From contig JAEYPP010000037.1 of the NCBI GenBank assembly GCA_023410575.1, forward strand, positions 1-12,087: a stretch of 12,087 nt of DNA. Reading direction: 5' to 3'. The DNA is from Bacillota bacterium. GTDB taxonomy: Bacteria; Bacillota; Clostridia; Lachnospirales; Lachnospiraceae. A program made the position numbers and the translations under genes. Under the pieces are notes generated by a model that was given only the letters and a program-made list of their open reading frames with translations, had not been told where the DNA came from and searched no databases. Shown here piece after piece: positions 1 through 7,043 of this stretch (positions are counted from its first letter, which is position 1; every line of letters begins with the position of its first letter).

Positions 1-1247
1 CTCAAGTGAATAATGGTGGTGGTTTGCCTTTAGTAAAATTTGATCATAATGCAGGTCATGAAGATACTCCAGATGATATGTCTTATGTACAGGCAACCGG
101 ACATCCTGCTTATCGTGCAGATGATGCTCTCTGGTTATTCCCAACCGTACTTAAATATATTGGAGAATCAGGCAACAAAGCATTCATTGATGAAGTAATT
201 CCTTATGCGAATAAAGAAGAAGGAACCGTTTATGATCATTTAAAGAGAGCAATTCAATTCTCAATGGAGCGTCTTGGTAGTCACAATATGCCAGCTGGTC
301 TTCATGCTGATTGGAACGACTGTCTACGACTTGGTAAGAAAGGGGAATCCTCTTTCGTAGCATTACAGCTCTATTATGCAATGACAATTATTCGTGAATT
401 TGCCGTTGAAAAGAACGATCATGAATACATTTCCTATATTGATAAAACTCAGAAAGAGTTAGGAAACACCATTCAGGAACTTTGTTGGGAAGATGACCGC
501 TACATCCGTGGATTTAAAGAAGATGGTCAGGTCATCGGTTCTAAGAAAGATCCAGAAGCTAATATGTGGCTTAATCCACAATCTTGGGCAGTAATCAGTG
601 GACTCGCTACGAAGGAGCAAGCAGAAAAAGCATTAGAATCTGTTCATCGTGAATTGAATACGAAGTATGGTTGCCGTGTTATGGCTCCATCCTTTGAAAA
701 TCATGCATTTGATGGTGCACTTGCCATATTATTCAACAAATCAACAAAGGAAAATGGTGGTATCTTCTCACAACCACAAGGTTGGATTATCCTTGCAGAA
801 GCATTAATGGGTCATGGCAATCGTGCTTATGAATACTTTACTGAAAGTTCACCAGCTACTCAGAATGATAATGCCGATGTTCGTGTACTTGAGCCTTATG
901 TACATGGTCAATTCACAGAATCAGTTGACAGCCCATTTGAAGGACGTTCTCATGTTCACTGGTTAACTGGTACTGCTTCTACCGTTATGGTAGGCTGTAT
1001 AGAAGGTATCCTTGGTATGCGTCCTGATTTAAATGGATTATTAGTAGCACCTTCGATTCCAAGTACATGGAACGGACTTACAATTGAAAAAATGTTCCGA
1101 GGAAAGAAGCTTAACATTACGATTAAGAATGAAAACGGTGCAGAAGGTGGTTTTAGAGAGTTCTTCCTTAATGGCGAAAAACTTGAGAAGAATTATATTC
1201 CAGCAGATAAAATGAAAGATGTAAACGAAGTTCTTTTAGTAATGTAA
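1..1247 (+). CDS. GH94 glycoside phosphorylase, C-terminal part (5' end outside window)
   Basis: The open frame enters from the left edge (the base-3 codon is in frame), so the codon at 6 is not a real start; about 414 codons are visible. GH94 enzymes use phosphate to split a beta-linked gluco-oligosaccharide and release a sugar 1-phosphate. Counting from base 6, the motif A-D-W-N-D-C-L lies at residues 101-107. Its second Asp (residue 105, codon 318-320) aligns with the general acid of cellobiose and chitobiose phosphorylases. R-S-H-V-H-W-L-T-G-T-A at 314-324 matches the phosphate-binding His/Thr region, and E-N-G-G-I-F lies at 249-254. The piece covers much of the (alpha/alpha)6 barrel and the C-terminal beta-sandwich. 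The acceptor-site segment near G-H-P-A-Y-R-A-D-D (32-40) differs from the G-F-N-D-D of classical cellobiose phosphorylase, so I do not assign a substrate; cellodextrin, laminari- or beta-1,2-oligoglucan are all possible. The family call is firm and the substrate unknown. Confidence 0.93.
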   Translation, partial: QVNNGGGLPLVKFDHNAGHEDTPDDMSYVQATGHPAYRADDALWLFPTVLKYIGESGNKAFIDEVIPYANKEEGTVYDHLKRAIQFSMERLGSHNMPAGLHADWNDCLRLGKKGESSFVALQLYYAMTIIREFAVEKNDHEYISYIDKTQKELGNTIQELCWEDDRYIRGFKEDGQVIGSKKDPEANMWLNPQSWAVISGLATKEQAEKALESVHRELNTKYGCRVMAPSFENHAFDGALAILFNKSTKENGGIFSQPQGWIILAEALMGHGNRAYEYFTESSPATQNDNADVRVLEPYVHGQFTESVDSPFEGRSHVHWLTGTASTVMVGCIEGILGMRPDLNGLLVAPSIPSTWNGLTIEKMFRGKKLNITIKNENGAEGGFREFFLNGEKLEKNYIPADKMKDVNEVLLVM

Positions 1248-1268
1248 AAAGAAATTGTTGTGATATTC

Positions 1269-1322
1269 AAGGAGGTATGTACTAGCTGATTTAAACAGCT
1301 CGTACATACCTCCTTTGTTTAT
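1269..1322 (+). terminator. Rho-independent terminator after the GH94 gene
   Basis: Bases 1269-1288 pair with 1296-1315, giving 20 positions with a single T/C mismatch (1283/1301) and a 7-base loop. TTTGTTTAT follows on the plus strand. It begins 21 bases after the GH94 stop codon, so it ends that transcript and separates it from the small genes downstream. Confidence 0.85.
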
Positions 1323-1430
1323 AAGTAATAAGGATTATGTTAGGAAAAAGCTTGATGGTATATTGGTATTTAAGTTCTGATTCGTAAATCTTTGAATATA
1401 TTAAACAAAGCATGTATCAGGAGGCAACGC

Positions 1431-1586
1431 ATGAATATGAAAGTTATTACGTTGGAGGATTGCTTAATCAACTATGAAGTTAATTACCTAGTTACTATCA
1501 TTAACGACGGACAAGTAATCGGTTTTGAAGAAGATGTAACGATATCTAATTATACTCCCCACCTGATTTTTCAAATGAATAATTAA
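1431..1586 (+). CDS. Small hypothetical protein, 51 aa
   Basis: I do not recognise this protein. The start at 1431 is chosen because AGGAGG (1419-1424) stands 6 bases before it; in-frame codons further up, from 1392, have no such site. The product is a short, mainly beta-predicted chain without an obvious membrane segment. It begins M-N-M-K-V-I-T-L-E-D and contains N-D-G-Q-V-I-G-F-E-E-D in the middle. It sits between the GH94 terminator and a second small gene 49 bases downstream on the same strand, so the two may form a transcript. The strong ribosome site is the main evidence that it is translated; no function is proposed. Confidence 0.55.
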   Translation: MNMKVITLEDCLINYEVNYLVTIINDGQVIGFEEDVTISNYTPHLIFQMNN

Positions 1587-1635
1587 TACTTTAATGCTCA
1601 TACTATGATGAAAAAGATGGAAAGGAGCGTGTTGT

Positions 1636-1833
1636 ATGTTTAAGTCAAATAATAACAGAGCACAGCAAAAGAATCGCACGGTTTCTGATGGTATGAGGAA
1701 CAATTCTAATAAAGAATACAACACTAAAAATAAGATAGGTACCTACAGTACAAGCTATTATGATGATGAATATGAGCCTGAAGATGAAGAAGATGCTTAT
1801 GATGATGATAATGACTATAATGGTTATGAATAG
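1636..1833 (+). CDS. Small hypothetical protein with basic N-half and acidic Asp/Glu/Tyr-rich tail, 65 aa
   Basis: I do not recognise this protein. The ATG at 1636 has AAAGGAG (1621-1627) 8 bases upstream. The first 33 residues are rich in Asn, Lys and Arg. The last 26, from about residue 40, are almost entirely Asp, Glu, Tyr, Asn and Gly, so the chain is strongly bipolar in charge and probably disordered. There is no signal peptide, Cys pair or membrane segment. The repetitive GAT/GAA codons make composition alone a weak guide, but the ribosome site and the position 49 bases after another small gene support real coding. A role as a nucleic-acid mimic or a binding partner of a basic protein is possible but speculative. 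Confidence 0.55.
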   Translation: MFKSNNNRAQQKNRTVSDGMRNNSNKEYNTKNKIGTYSTSYYDDEYEPEDEEDAYDDDNDYNGYE

Positions 1834-1840
1834 CTAATAT

Positions 1841-1896
1841 TAAAAAGTAAATGCCTGCGGTAGACTGCAAAATCAGCTTCTGCCTTTCTGCCGCAG
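1841..1896 (-). terminator. Possible terminator between convergent genes
   Basis: CTGCGGTAG (1855-1863) pairs with CTGCCGCAG (1888-1896), 9 bp including one G-T wobble, with a 24-base loop. Read on the minus strand it is followed by GCATTTACTTTTT, which would end the transcript of the 2025-3779 gene. Read on the plus strand the T-run is poorer, so termination of the small-gene transcript there is less certain. The large loop keeps confidence modest. Confidence 0.4.
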
Positions 1897-2024
1897 TGCA
1901 ATAAGCAATATTCTTTTCTATCAAGTTTAACTTATCTATACATTATAGCATAATAGTAAATTCTTGATCCTCTACCATCTCATTAATATTTACATAAGCA
2001 ACCTCAATTTATTCCTTTTTTTCT

Positions 2025-3779
2025 TTATAACAATCTCCACCCAGCACTATGGCGTATAATCAAATCCTCTCTTTTTAATTCTTTCATTAATCGCTGTATA
2101 CAGTTTACAAATGCTTGATTTCGACGCTGGAAACCTAATTTATCGCACATGATTTTACTTAGGTTATCGAATGTAATTTCATATTGCACTTGAATGATGT
2201 GTAAAATTCCAGCTTTAAGTTCAGAATCTGCTATCATTGCAAGTTCTCTCTTTTCATTTCCAGGCAAACGTAACTTAATTGTACTCTTGTCCTTGCTCTC
2301 AATAAAATGATCTACTACTTCATATTCTGATGCAAGCTCATCAAGAAAATTCAAATATTCTCTTTTTAAAGAAGGGGTGATACGAGCTAGATTTCTTTGC
2401 ATCGCAGCCCTCTTTAATATAATTTTCTCATGTACTGGTTGTTCTTTCTTGATAATCTCTTTAAATAATTCAGAAGACAAACCATCCCAAACCTCTGAGC
2501 AAACATATGTCTGATAAGGTTGGAACTGATATTTCTTTTCTTGTTCCAATTGAGTTTTTAAATGTAATTTCCAGTCTGTTTTTGCTGTCAACTTAGTTGT
2601 ACCAAAAATAGAGAGGATTTTTTCACGATTTGCATTAAGCCATTGCTCCTTTAACTGAATTCGTTCAATTAAGTACAACGCCTTTCTAACATCATTCAAA
2701 CAATACTCATCAGTTGAATTTCTAAGCTTTTTGTGAAAGAAACCAAAATCTTTCGTTAGTTTTAATAACAAGTCTTTTGTATGAGAAAGGAGATCATATA
2801 ACTGTTCAAAATTTTGCTCATACAACTTTCTTTCTTCAACGTTTGCAAATATATTCGAAATAAGCTGAATAACATTTTCATAATCAACCTGATTGTATTG
2901 TACAATAAAGCTGTGGAATTCTTCATATTTTTGTCGAAGCTTTTCAAAGTAGTCTTCATTTCTTTGATGTGCATTCCCCAAAAGTAAGCACAATCTACTT
3001 TCTTTTTTCTTAAGCCAACTAGAATTCATCCTCACAATTTTTCGATTACGATATAAAACTTCATATTCATGTTCGGTTAATAAGTTCATATCTTGTATAA
3101 ATAGTTTTCGCAGTTGTTTACGATTTTTCCAAAAGGTTGTACTTAAGAACTTTAAATTACCATTCTTTACTTTTTGATACTCTTCGATAATTGCCTCATA
3201 CTCATCATCAAAAATTTTAGGATTCCATACCTTTAATATTCGCTTTTCAGCTCTCTGAAGATCCTCAACTTTAGTTTGTGTAACATCTATTACGGTTCGT
3301 ATTTCTTCGTAATATTCTGGTTTAAGCCAATACTTTGAAGGCATTACCAAGGATTCCTTCTCTAGGTAACAAGTCGTAAAATTGATAAGATCATTTAACG
3401 TATTCAGTGGATGTTTCATAAATTTCATACTATACTTCTCTTGTAATTCTAACAATTGATTAAGCTTCAACATTAAAATCTCGAGTTGTTTTATATAATC
3501 ATCCATCAATGAATCAAAGTCTTTTTTCCAAAGCACCATTCCATTCTTATGTAATTTCTTATTCATGATTTGAAACAGTGTTTCGTATTCGTTTGCAAAA
3601 CGTTCTTTTACCGAAGTAATATCCAATTCTAAAATATCATCTTCGTAAGACATCATTAATTTTTGATACTCCGTATTCAAGGTTGTTGTAGCATACTTCA
3701 CATCATTGATAAAATGTTCGATTTTTGAGTGTTCTAATACACCATATCGGTTCTGAGTGTTCATTTGTACTTTATTCAT
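2025..3779 (-). CDS. Helical protein with DUF3320-like C-terminal winged-helix tail, 584 aa
   Basis: No enzyme motif is visible: there is no Walker A or B, no nuclease PD-(D/E)xK that I can find, and no signal peptide or membrane segment. Residues 1 to about 450 are Leu/Lys/Glu-rich and strongly helical, probably largely coiled coil. A basic stretch near 220-235 reads F-W-K-N-R-K-Q-L-R-K-L-F. Residues 517-584 resemble the DUF3320 winged-helix-like domain: pattern I-x-x-I ... I-x-x-D-x-L, then G-F-x-R-R, then a closing G-W. DUF3320 is normally the last domain of large DUF4011 / superfamily 1 helicase proteins linked to defence, so this looks like the non-ATPase arm of such a protein encoded alone. 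The frame is intact and a weak AGAGAG site precedes the ATG at 3779, so decay is not evident. The domain call is from memory of the family pattern and is tentative; the CDS itself is secure. Confidence 0.85.
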   Translation of the reverse strand: MNKVQMNTQNRYGVLEHSKIEHFINDVKYATTTLNTEYQKLMMSYEDDILELDITSVKERFANEYETLFQIMNKKLHKNGMVLWKKDFDSLMDDYIKQLEILMLKLNQLLELQEKYSMKFMKHPLNTLNDLINFTTCYLEKESLVMPSKYWLKPEYYEEIRTVIDVTQTKVEDLQRAEKRILKVWNPKIFDDEYEAIIEEYQKVKNGNLKFLSTTFWKNRKQLRKLFIQDMNLLTEHEYEVLYRNRKIVRMNSSWLKKKESRLCLLLGNAHQRNEDYFEKLRQKYEEFHSFIVQYNQVDYENVIQLISNIFANVEERKLYEQNFEQLYDLLSHTKDLLLKLTKDFGFFHKKLRNSTDEYCLNDVRKALYLIERIQLKEQWLNANREKILSIFGTTKLTAKTDWKLHLKTQLEQEKKYQFQPYQTYVCSEVWDGLSSELFKEIIKKEQPVHEKIILKRAAMQRNLARITPSLKREYLNFLDELASEYEVVDHFIESKDKSTIKLRLPGNEKRELAMIADSELKAGILHIIQVQYEITFDNLSKIMCDKLGFQRRNQAFVNCIQRLMKELKREDLIIRHSAGWRLL

Positions 3780-3808
3780 ATTTCTCTCTCATTTCTTTTG
3801 CTTAAAGG

Positions 3809-3814
3809 ATTATA
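3809..3814 (-). promoter_or_regulatory. Candidate -10 box for the 584-aa gene
   Basis: The minus strand reads TATAAT at 3814-3809, about 30 bases before the ATG at 3779. No good -35 hexamer is found at 16-18 bases' spacing (ATTTTG at 17), so this rests on the -10 match in AT-rich DNA. Confidence 0.35.
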
Positions 3815-3894
3815 ATACCAAATAAAAGATACAAAATCTATGTGTAAAATCTGTAAAATGTAAAGATTCGTATTGCGTCCATCTTTTTGAACGC

Positions 3895-3940
3895 TTTTTT
3901 TATACTAGGAAATTCAGAGGAATTTCCTAGTATATAAAAA
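3895..3940. repeat. Perfect 15-bp palindromic hairpin flanked by T-run and A-run
   Basis: Bases 3901-3915 are the exact reverse complement of 3920-3934, with a 4-base loop AGAG. After one T/T mismatch (3900/3935) five more T-A pairs extend it to 3895/3940. On both strands the T-run precedes the stem and the A-run follows it. Neither reading is therefore a standard Rho-independent terminator, although the site lies between two minus-strand genes. Confidence 0.8.
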
Positions 3941-3977
3941 AAGATAAGTTGTAATCGACTTACAACCTACCTTTTTT
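3935..3977 (-). terminator. Terminator of the SHOCT membrane-protein gene
   Basis: GTTGTAA (3948-3954) pairs with TTACAAC (3960-3966) around a 5-base loop. Read on the minus strand the stem is followed by TTATCTTTTTTTA (3947-3935), a good U-tract. On the plus strand CTTTTTT follows a few bases after the stem, so it could work both ways, but only the minus gene, which ends at 4023, needs it. Confidence 0.6.
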
Positions 3978-4022
3978 CCACACTTGTACTATATGAAAAG
4001 ATAATACTGTATTTTATAAAAA

Positions 4023-4388
4023 TTATAAGCATTTTAATATCTCTGCTTTTTTCTCGCCGTATTCAGATTCAGTAATCAAGCCTCTATCATATAAATCTTT
4101 TAAAAGAACCAGACGTTCTTCTACTTCCGATTCGGTATAAAAATTACGTAAATCTGTATCAGGCAAATCCTCTTCTATCTCAATTGTCTGTGTAGCAATC
4201 GATTTCTTTGCAAAAGCATTCATACCTGTCGTCACTGTACTTAACGCAGCAAATAACGTCCATACAATACCGAATGCTCCTGTACGAGGTATTATAATAA
4301 ATATCCCAATCAAACAAAAAATACACCCCGCGATAAAGCCAATTGTTGACTGAAACTTTCCTGGTCGTACAGATATTTTTTTCCCCAT
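4023..4388 (-). CDS. Two-pass membrane protein with C-terminal SHOCT domain, 121 aa
   Basis: The start at 4388 (M-G-K-K-I-S) is preferred over the in-frame ATG at 4406 because AGAAGG lies 6-7 bases before it and nothing similar precedes the longer start. Two hydrophobic segments, about residues 14-34 and 37-58, form a membrane hairpin after a short basic N-terminus. An acidic linker follows. Residues 91-120 (L-V-L-L-K-D-L-Y-D-R-G-L-I-T-E-S-E-Y) fit the SHOCT domain, a short helical module at the ends of many bacterial membrane and secreted proteins and thought to mediate oligomer contacts. SHOCT proteins have no common enzymatic role, and none is proposed. It lies 79 bases after the GNAT gene but has its own promoter at 4432-4460 and its own terminator, so it is probably a single-gene unit. 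Confidence 0.85.
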   Translation of the reverse strand: MGKKISVRPGKFQSTIGFIAGCIFCLIGIFIIIPRTGAFGIVWTLFAALSTVTTGMNAFAKKSIATQTIEIEEDLPDTDLRNFYTESEVEERLVLLKDLYDRGLITESEYGEKKAEILKCL

Positions 4389-4431
4389 GATGTTCCTTCT
4401 TTCCATAATTATTTACCATTTATTACCTTTG

Positions 4432-4460
4432 ATTATATATAATTATTAAAAGAAAATCAA
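4432..4460 (-). promoter_or_regulatory. Sigma-A-type promoter for the SHOCT gene
   Basis: On the minus strand, TTGATT (4460-4455) is followed after exactly 17 bases by TATAAT (4437-4432). Transcription would start near 4425, about 37 bases before the chosen ATG at 4388. It lies just downstream of the GNAT stop codon, so the SHOCT gene can be expressed independently. Confidence 0.65.
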
Positions 4461-4467
4461 GTAATCT

Positions 4468-4989
4468 TTAGAACCCCTTATATAATATCTTTTCATATGC
4501 AATTCGCTCGAATGAGTTTCGTGCAAGCTTGATTACTCCACAATATTCATAACCATATTTCGTTGCTAAGTGTTGCATTAACTGATTATCACGATGTGTG
4601 TCAATTCGTATACTCTGCTTATTATTTTTTCTACAAATTTGCTCTGCAAGGAAAAACATACGTAAAGAGATTCCTTGTCCGCGGTAGGTTGATCTGACTG
4701 CATTACGATGAATTGTTGCATAATCACTTCCCTCTAACTTCCACGCCCCATCATAAATAGTATCATAACTTGATTCTCGATCTAAATTAATGCACATATA
4801 TCCGATAACTTCATTATCTTCTATAAACACATAACTTTCTCGCAATACAATATCTTCCACAATTACTTCTTTAGTTGGAAATCCATCCTGCCACTGATCA
4901 ATTCCTTGTTCCTTCAGATACTGTCTCGCGTCCTCGATCACCTCCATTATTCCAATTAAGTCACTGATTTCTGCTTTTCTTTCCTGCAT
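4468..4989 (-). CDS. GNAT-family N-acetyltransferase, 173 aa
   Basis: The fold uses acetyl-CoA to acetylate an amine. The motif A signature R-G-Q-G-I-S is at residues 103-108 (R-x-x-G-x-S, the pyrophosphate-binding loop), preceded by V-R-S-T-Y on the core strand. A later I-D-T-H-R-D-N-x-x-M-x-x-L-x-x-K-Y-G-Y segment (about 129-148) is the usual C-terminal GNAT motif. The start at 4989 is preferred because AAAGGG lies 7 bases upstream; an in-frame ATG at 5007 has a weaker site. The length is normal for a single-domain GNAT. Its start is 24 bases from the stop of the PARG-like gene, with no terminator between, so the two are probably co-transcribed. The substrate cannot be told from sequence; small molecules, tRNA or protein N-termini are all possible. 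Confidence 0.9.
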   Translation of the reverse strand: MQERKAEISDLIGIMEVIEDARQYLKEQGIDQWQDGFPTKEVIVEDIVLRESYVFIEDNEVIGYMCINLDRESSYDTIYDGAWKLEGSDYATIHRNAVRSTYRGQGISLRMFFLAEQICRKNNKQSIRIDTHRDNQLMQHLATKYGYEYCGVIKLARNSFERIAYEKILYKGF

Positions 4990-5013
4990 ATTATGTCCCT
5001 TTCTCATATCTCG

Positions 5014-6555
5014 CTAGGTTATGCGTGAACGATTTATTACCGAATCTTCTATCATTAACTCTTTTGTTAAAGGTTGAAAACTTAATGGTACTAGCACGTC
5101 AACATGATCATATTTTTTTAATGTTATTTCAATAGCCACAACCTTATGTGCTGCTCTATCATATAACATATGAACAAATCCTTCAATATCAGATTTCTGT
5201 AAATCGATTAAATTCATATAAATCAAATAATTTATATATGAATTTAATACTTCCTCTTCCATTCCTCCTTCATAATATTGCATACCATGGCACAAATTAG
5301 AATTCCAACAATCAAGTGCAATTTTCTGATTGTTTTTCTTTAACATTCTTGTATAATTACTATTATTTGATGTTTGTATAATCTCATTCATGTTTTCAAT
5401 GTATGGCAATACAAATACAGCAGTTACTCTCTTATCCTTTGTTTGTATAAGCTCAGCAACAAATGGTATTCCATCCTCAAGTATTCCTTGTGCAAAGCCA
5501 GAAAAAATTGACGAACTATTCTTATTTATCGAATAATTACATTCTGGAAATGGATACAATGCTTGAATATACTTTTTCTCACGTACAACAAACTGCCCTG
5601 AATCGTTCGCTAGTTTTGAAGCTGATATTTCTTCAATTTCTAATTGCTGCTTTGTCACTAATTGTTTCTGTATGGATGAGCTTTGCATACTCGGATCTAG
5701 TTGACTTTTTTTATTTTCATAATACATATTTTCAAAATTTTGTTTAAATACCGGTAAAGTTATACTAGAAAATTCTCGGTCAAAAACAAACACTATATGT
5801 TCAAAAAATTCTATGTACTCTTCTTCAATTAATATCTCTTGAAAATACTGCACTATCTTATAAGGTGAATAGCCGTATTCTTCCAAACCTACTGGAGAGA
5901 TAATTAGATTACGATACATATTGCGTGCTGCTACTTGAAAAAACATTCGCAATCTCATTTTCATGATAGTATCGATCTCACAATCTTTGCATTCACTGTT
6001 TGGAATTTTCGAGCAATTCACAGGCATCATAGAAAAAACTGATATTGGATAAGGATACTCAATTAGGTTATGATTTTCATCACGAAAAACAGCGACATTC
6101 GATGATAGTAACATATAATCCGAATACATTGGGCTATTTAAGTTCTCATTATACAGATATACTTGGCTTGCCTTTTGCGAACTTAAACTTTGATATAAGC
6201 TTGTAGAATAACAAAGCTTTGCCTCCGAAGTGTTTCTATCAATCCTACTCCCTCCACCTGGAGAAAGTGCATTTGCTAGATTCAAAATCAATGGTCGAAA
6301 ATAGCTTTTGGCGATTTCAAAGGAAGCACCTGCACAAACATTCATATGATGGTTATATGGTTCATAAAACTTTTCCTTCATATAATGATCAGAGTCGCTT
6401 AATATATCCATCAGTCGATTAGGAGAATAAATATCTACTAACTCATAATCATATATTCCACTATTTAAACTTAGGTCAATTCTCTTCGTGTTATATTTAT
6501 AATATCCTTTTCGAATGATGTCTCGAGTTTCCTTCCTTATTTTCTGTAGATCCAC
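5014..6555 (-). CDS. PARG-like (TIGR02452-like) macrodomain protein with extra C-terminal region, 513 aa
   Basis: Residues 1 to about 260 follow the layout of bacterial poly(ADP-ribose) glycohydrolase-like proteins: N-L-A-N at 91-94, S-P-G-G-G at 98-102, then E-A-K-L-C-Y-S-T-S-L-Y from 111. Next come V-A-V-F-R-D (154-159), P-I-S-V-F-S (170-175) and a late I-S-P-V-G segment (219-223). In active members the glycine loop is followed by Q-E-E, the second Glu being catalytic. Here it reads T-S-E, so Glu111 is kept while the first Glu is Ser. The G-C-G-x-F-G-N loop also appears altered (G-L-E-E-Y-G). Typical members have about 280 residues; residues about 280-513 are an extra region I do not recognise. 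The start is a GTG at 6555, backed by AAGGTGG 8 bases upstream; no in-frame ATG fits. A GNAT gene follows directly. Removal of ADP-ribose, or binding without catalysis, are both possible. Confidence 0.8.
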   Translation of the reverse strand: MDLQKIRKETRDIIRKGYYKYNTKRIDLSLNSGIYDYELVDIYSPNRLMDILSDSDHYMKEKFYEPYNHHMNVCAGASFEIAKSYFRPLILNLANALSPGGGSRIDRNTSEAKLCYSTSLYQSLSSQKASQVYLYNENLNSPMYSDYMLLSSNVAVFRDENHNLIEYPYPISVFSMMPVNCSKIPNSECKDCEIDTIMKMRLRMFFQVAARNMYRNLIISPVGLEEYGYSPYKIVQYFQEILIEEEYIEFFEHIVFVFDREFSSITLPVFKQNFENMYYENKKSQLDPSMQSSSIQKQLVTKQQLEIEEISASKLANDSGQFVVREKKYIQALYPFPECNYSINKNSSSIFSGFAQGILEDGIPFVAELIQTKDKRVTAVFVLPYIENMNEIIQTSNNSNYTRMLKKNNQKIALDCWNSNLCHGMQYYEGGMEEEVLNSYINYLIYMNLIDLQKSDIEGFVHMLYDRAAHKVVAIEITLKKYDHVDVLVPLSFQPLTKELMIEDSVINRSRIT

Positions 6556-6586
6556 CTAAGTCACCACCTTTATTATATGCTTATAC

Positions 6587-6602
6587 TTTATCATATGATA
6601 AA
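6587..6602. promoter_or_regulatory. 16-bp perfect palindrome, possible operator
   Basis: Bases 6587-6602 (TTTATCATATGATAAA) are exactly self-complementary. They lie in the 160-bp gap between the divergent PARG-like and DUF3892 genes, about 30 bases before the GTG of the former. The position suits a repressor site, but the sequence is AT-rich and matches no operator I know. Confidence 0.3.
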
Positions 6603-6715
6603 AACTAAAAAGTATTGAATAAATATAATGGCAAAATGATCCCTATCAAACTTTTTATGTATAATATTATGAAAGTTTCAAAAGCTAATGCTATTATATG
6701 ATATAGGAGGATAGC

Positions 6716-7009
6716 ATGAATCAATTTCGAGAAAAGACATCCTTACCAATGAGTGCATTGGATGACATTCCACAGGCGAAGTCAGATGCTTGCGAGATTA
6801 CAGGTTTAGTAAAAGAGAGCGGTAGAGTGACTGGTTACCAGCTTTCAAGTGGTAACATCATATCAAAAGATGAAGGTGTAGCAATGGCAAAAGCAGGTGA
6901 TATAAAAGGCGTTGGAATCGCTCATCGCAATGGAAAAGAATACTTAAAATCCCTTCCTGATCAAACTGAAGATAATAATTTGAGTCACCTTCCTACCGTT
7001 ACCCGATAA
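6716..7009 (+). CDS. DUF3892 domain protein, 97 aa
   Basis: The ATG at 6716 has AGGAGG (6705-6710) 5 bases upstream and a TATAAT at 6660-6665 that could be its -10 box, though without a good -35. Residues about 27-92 fit DUF3892, a small domain of unknown function common in Firmicutes: I-T-G-L-V-K, then V-T-G-Y-Q-L-S-S-G-N-I-I-S, G-V-G-I-A-H-R-N-G-K-E-Y-L-K-S-L-P-D, and a final N-N-L-S-H-L-P. The G-x-E-Y-L-x-S and N-N-L-x-x-L-P motifs are the most diagnostic. There is no membrane segment or catalytic signature. The gene is divergent from the PARG-like gene and ends 34 bases before the palindromic element, so its transcript may run into that element. The family call is good; no function is known. 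Confidence 0.85.
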   Translation: MNQFREKTSLPMSALDDIPQAKSDACEITGLVKESGRVTGYQLSSGNIISKDEGVAMAKAGDIKGVGIAHRNGKEYLKSLPDQTEDNNLSHLPTVTR

Positions 7010-7043
7010 CATCACTACCTCGTATGTGGTGTTTAAAAAATAA

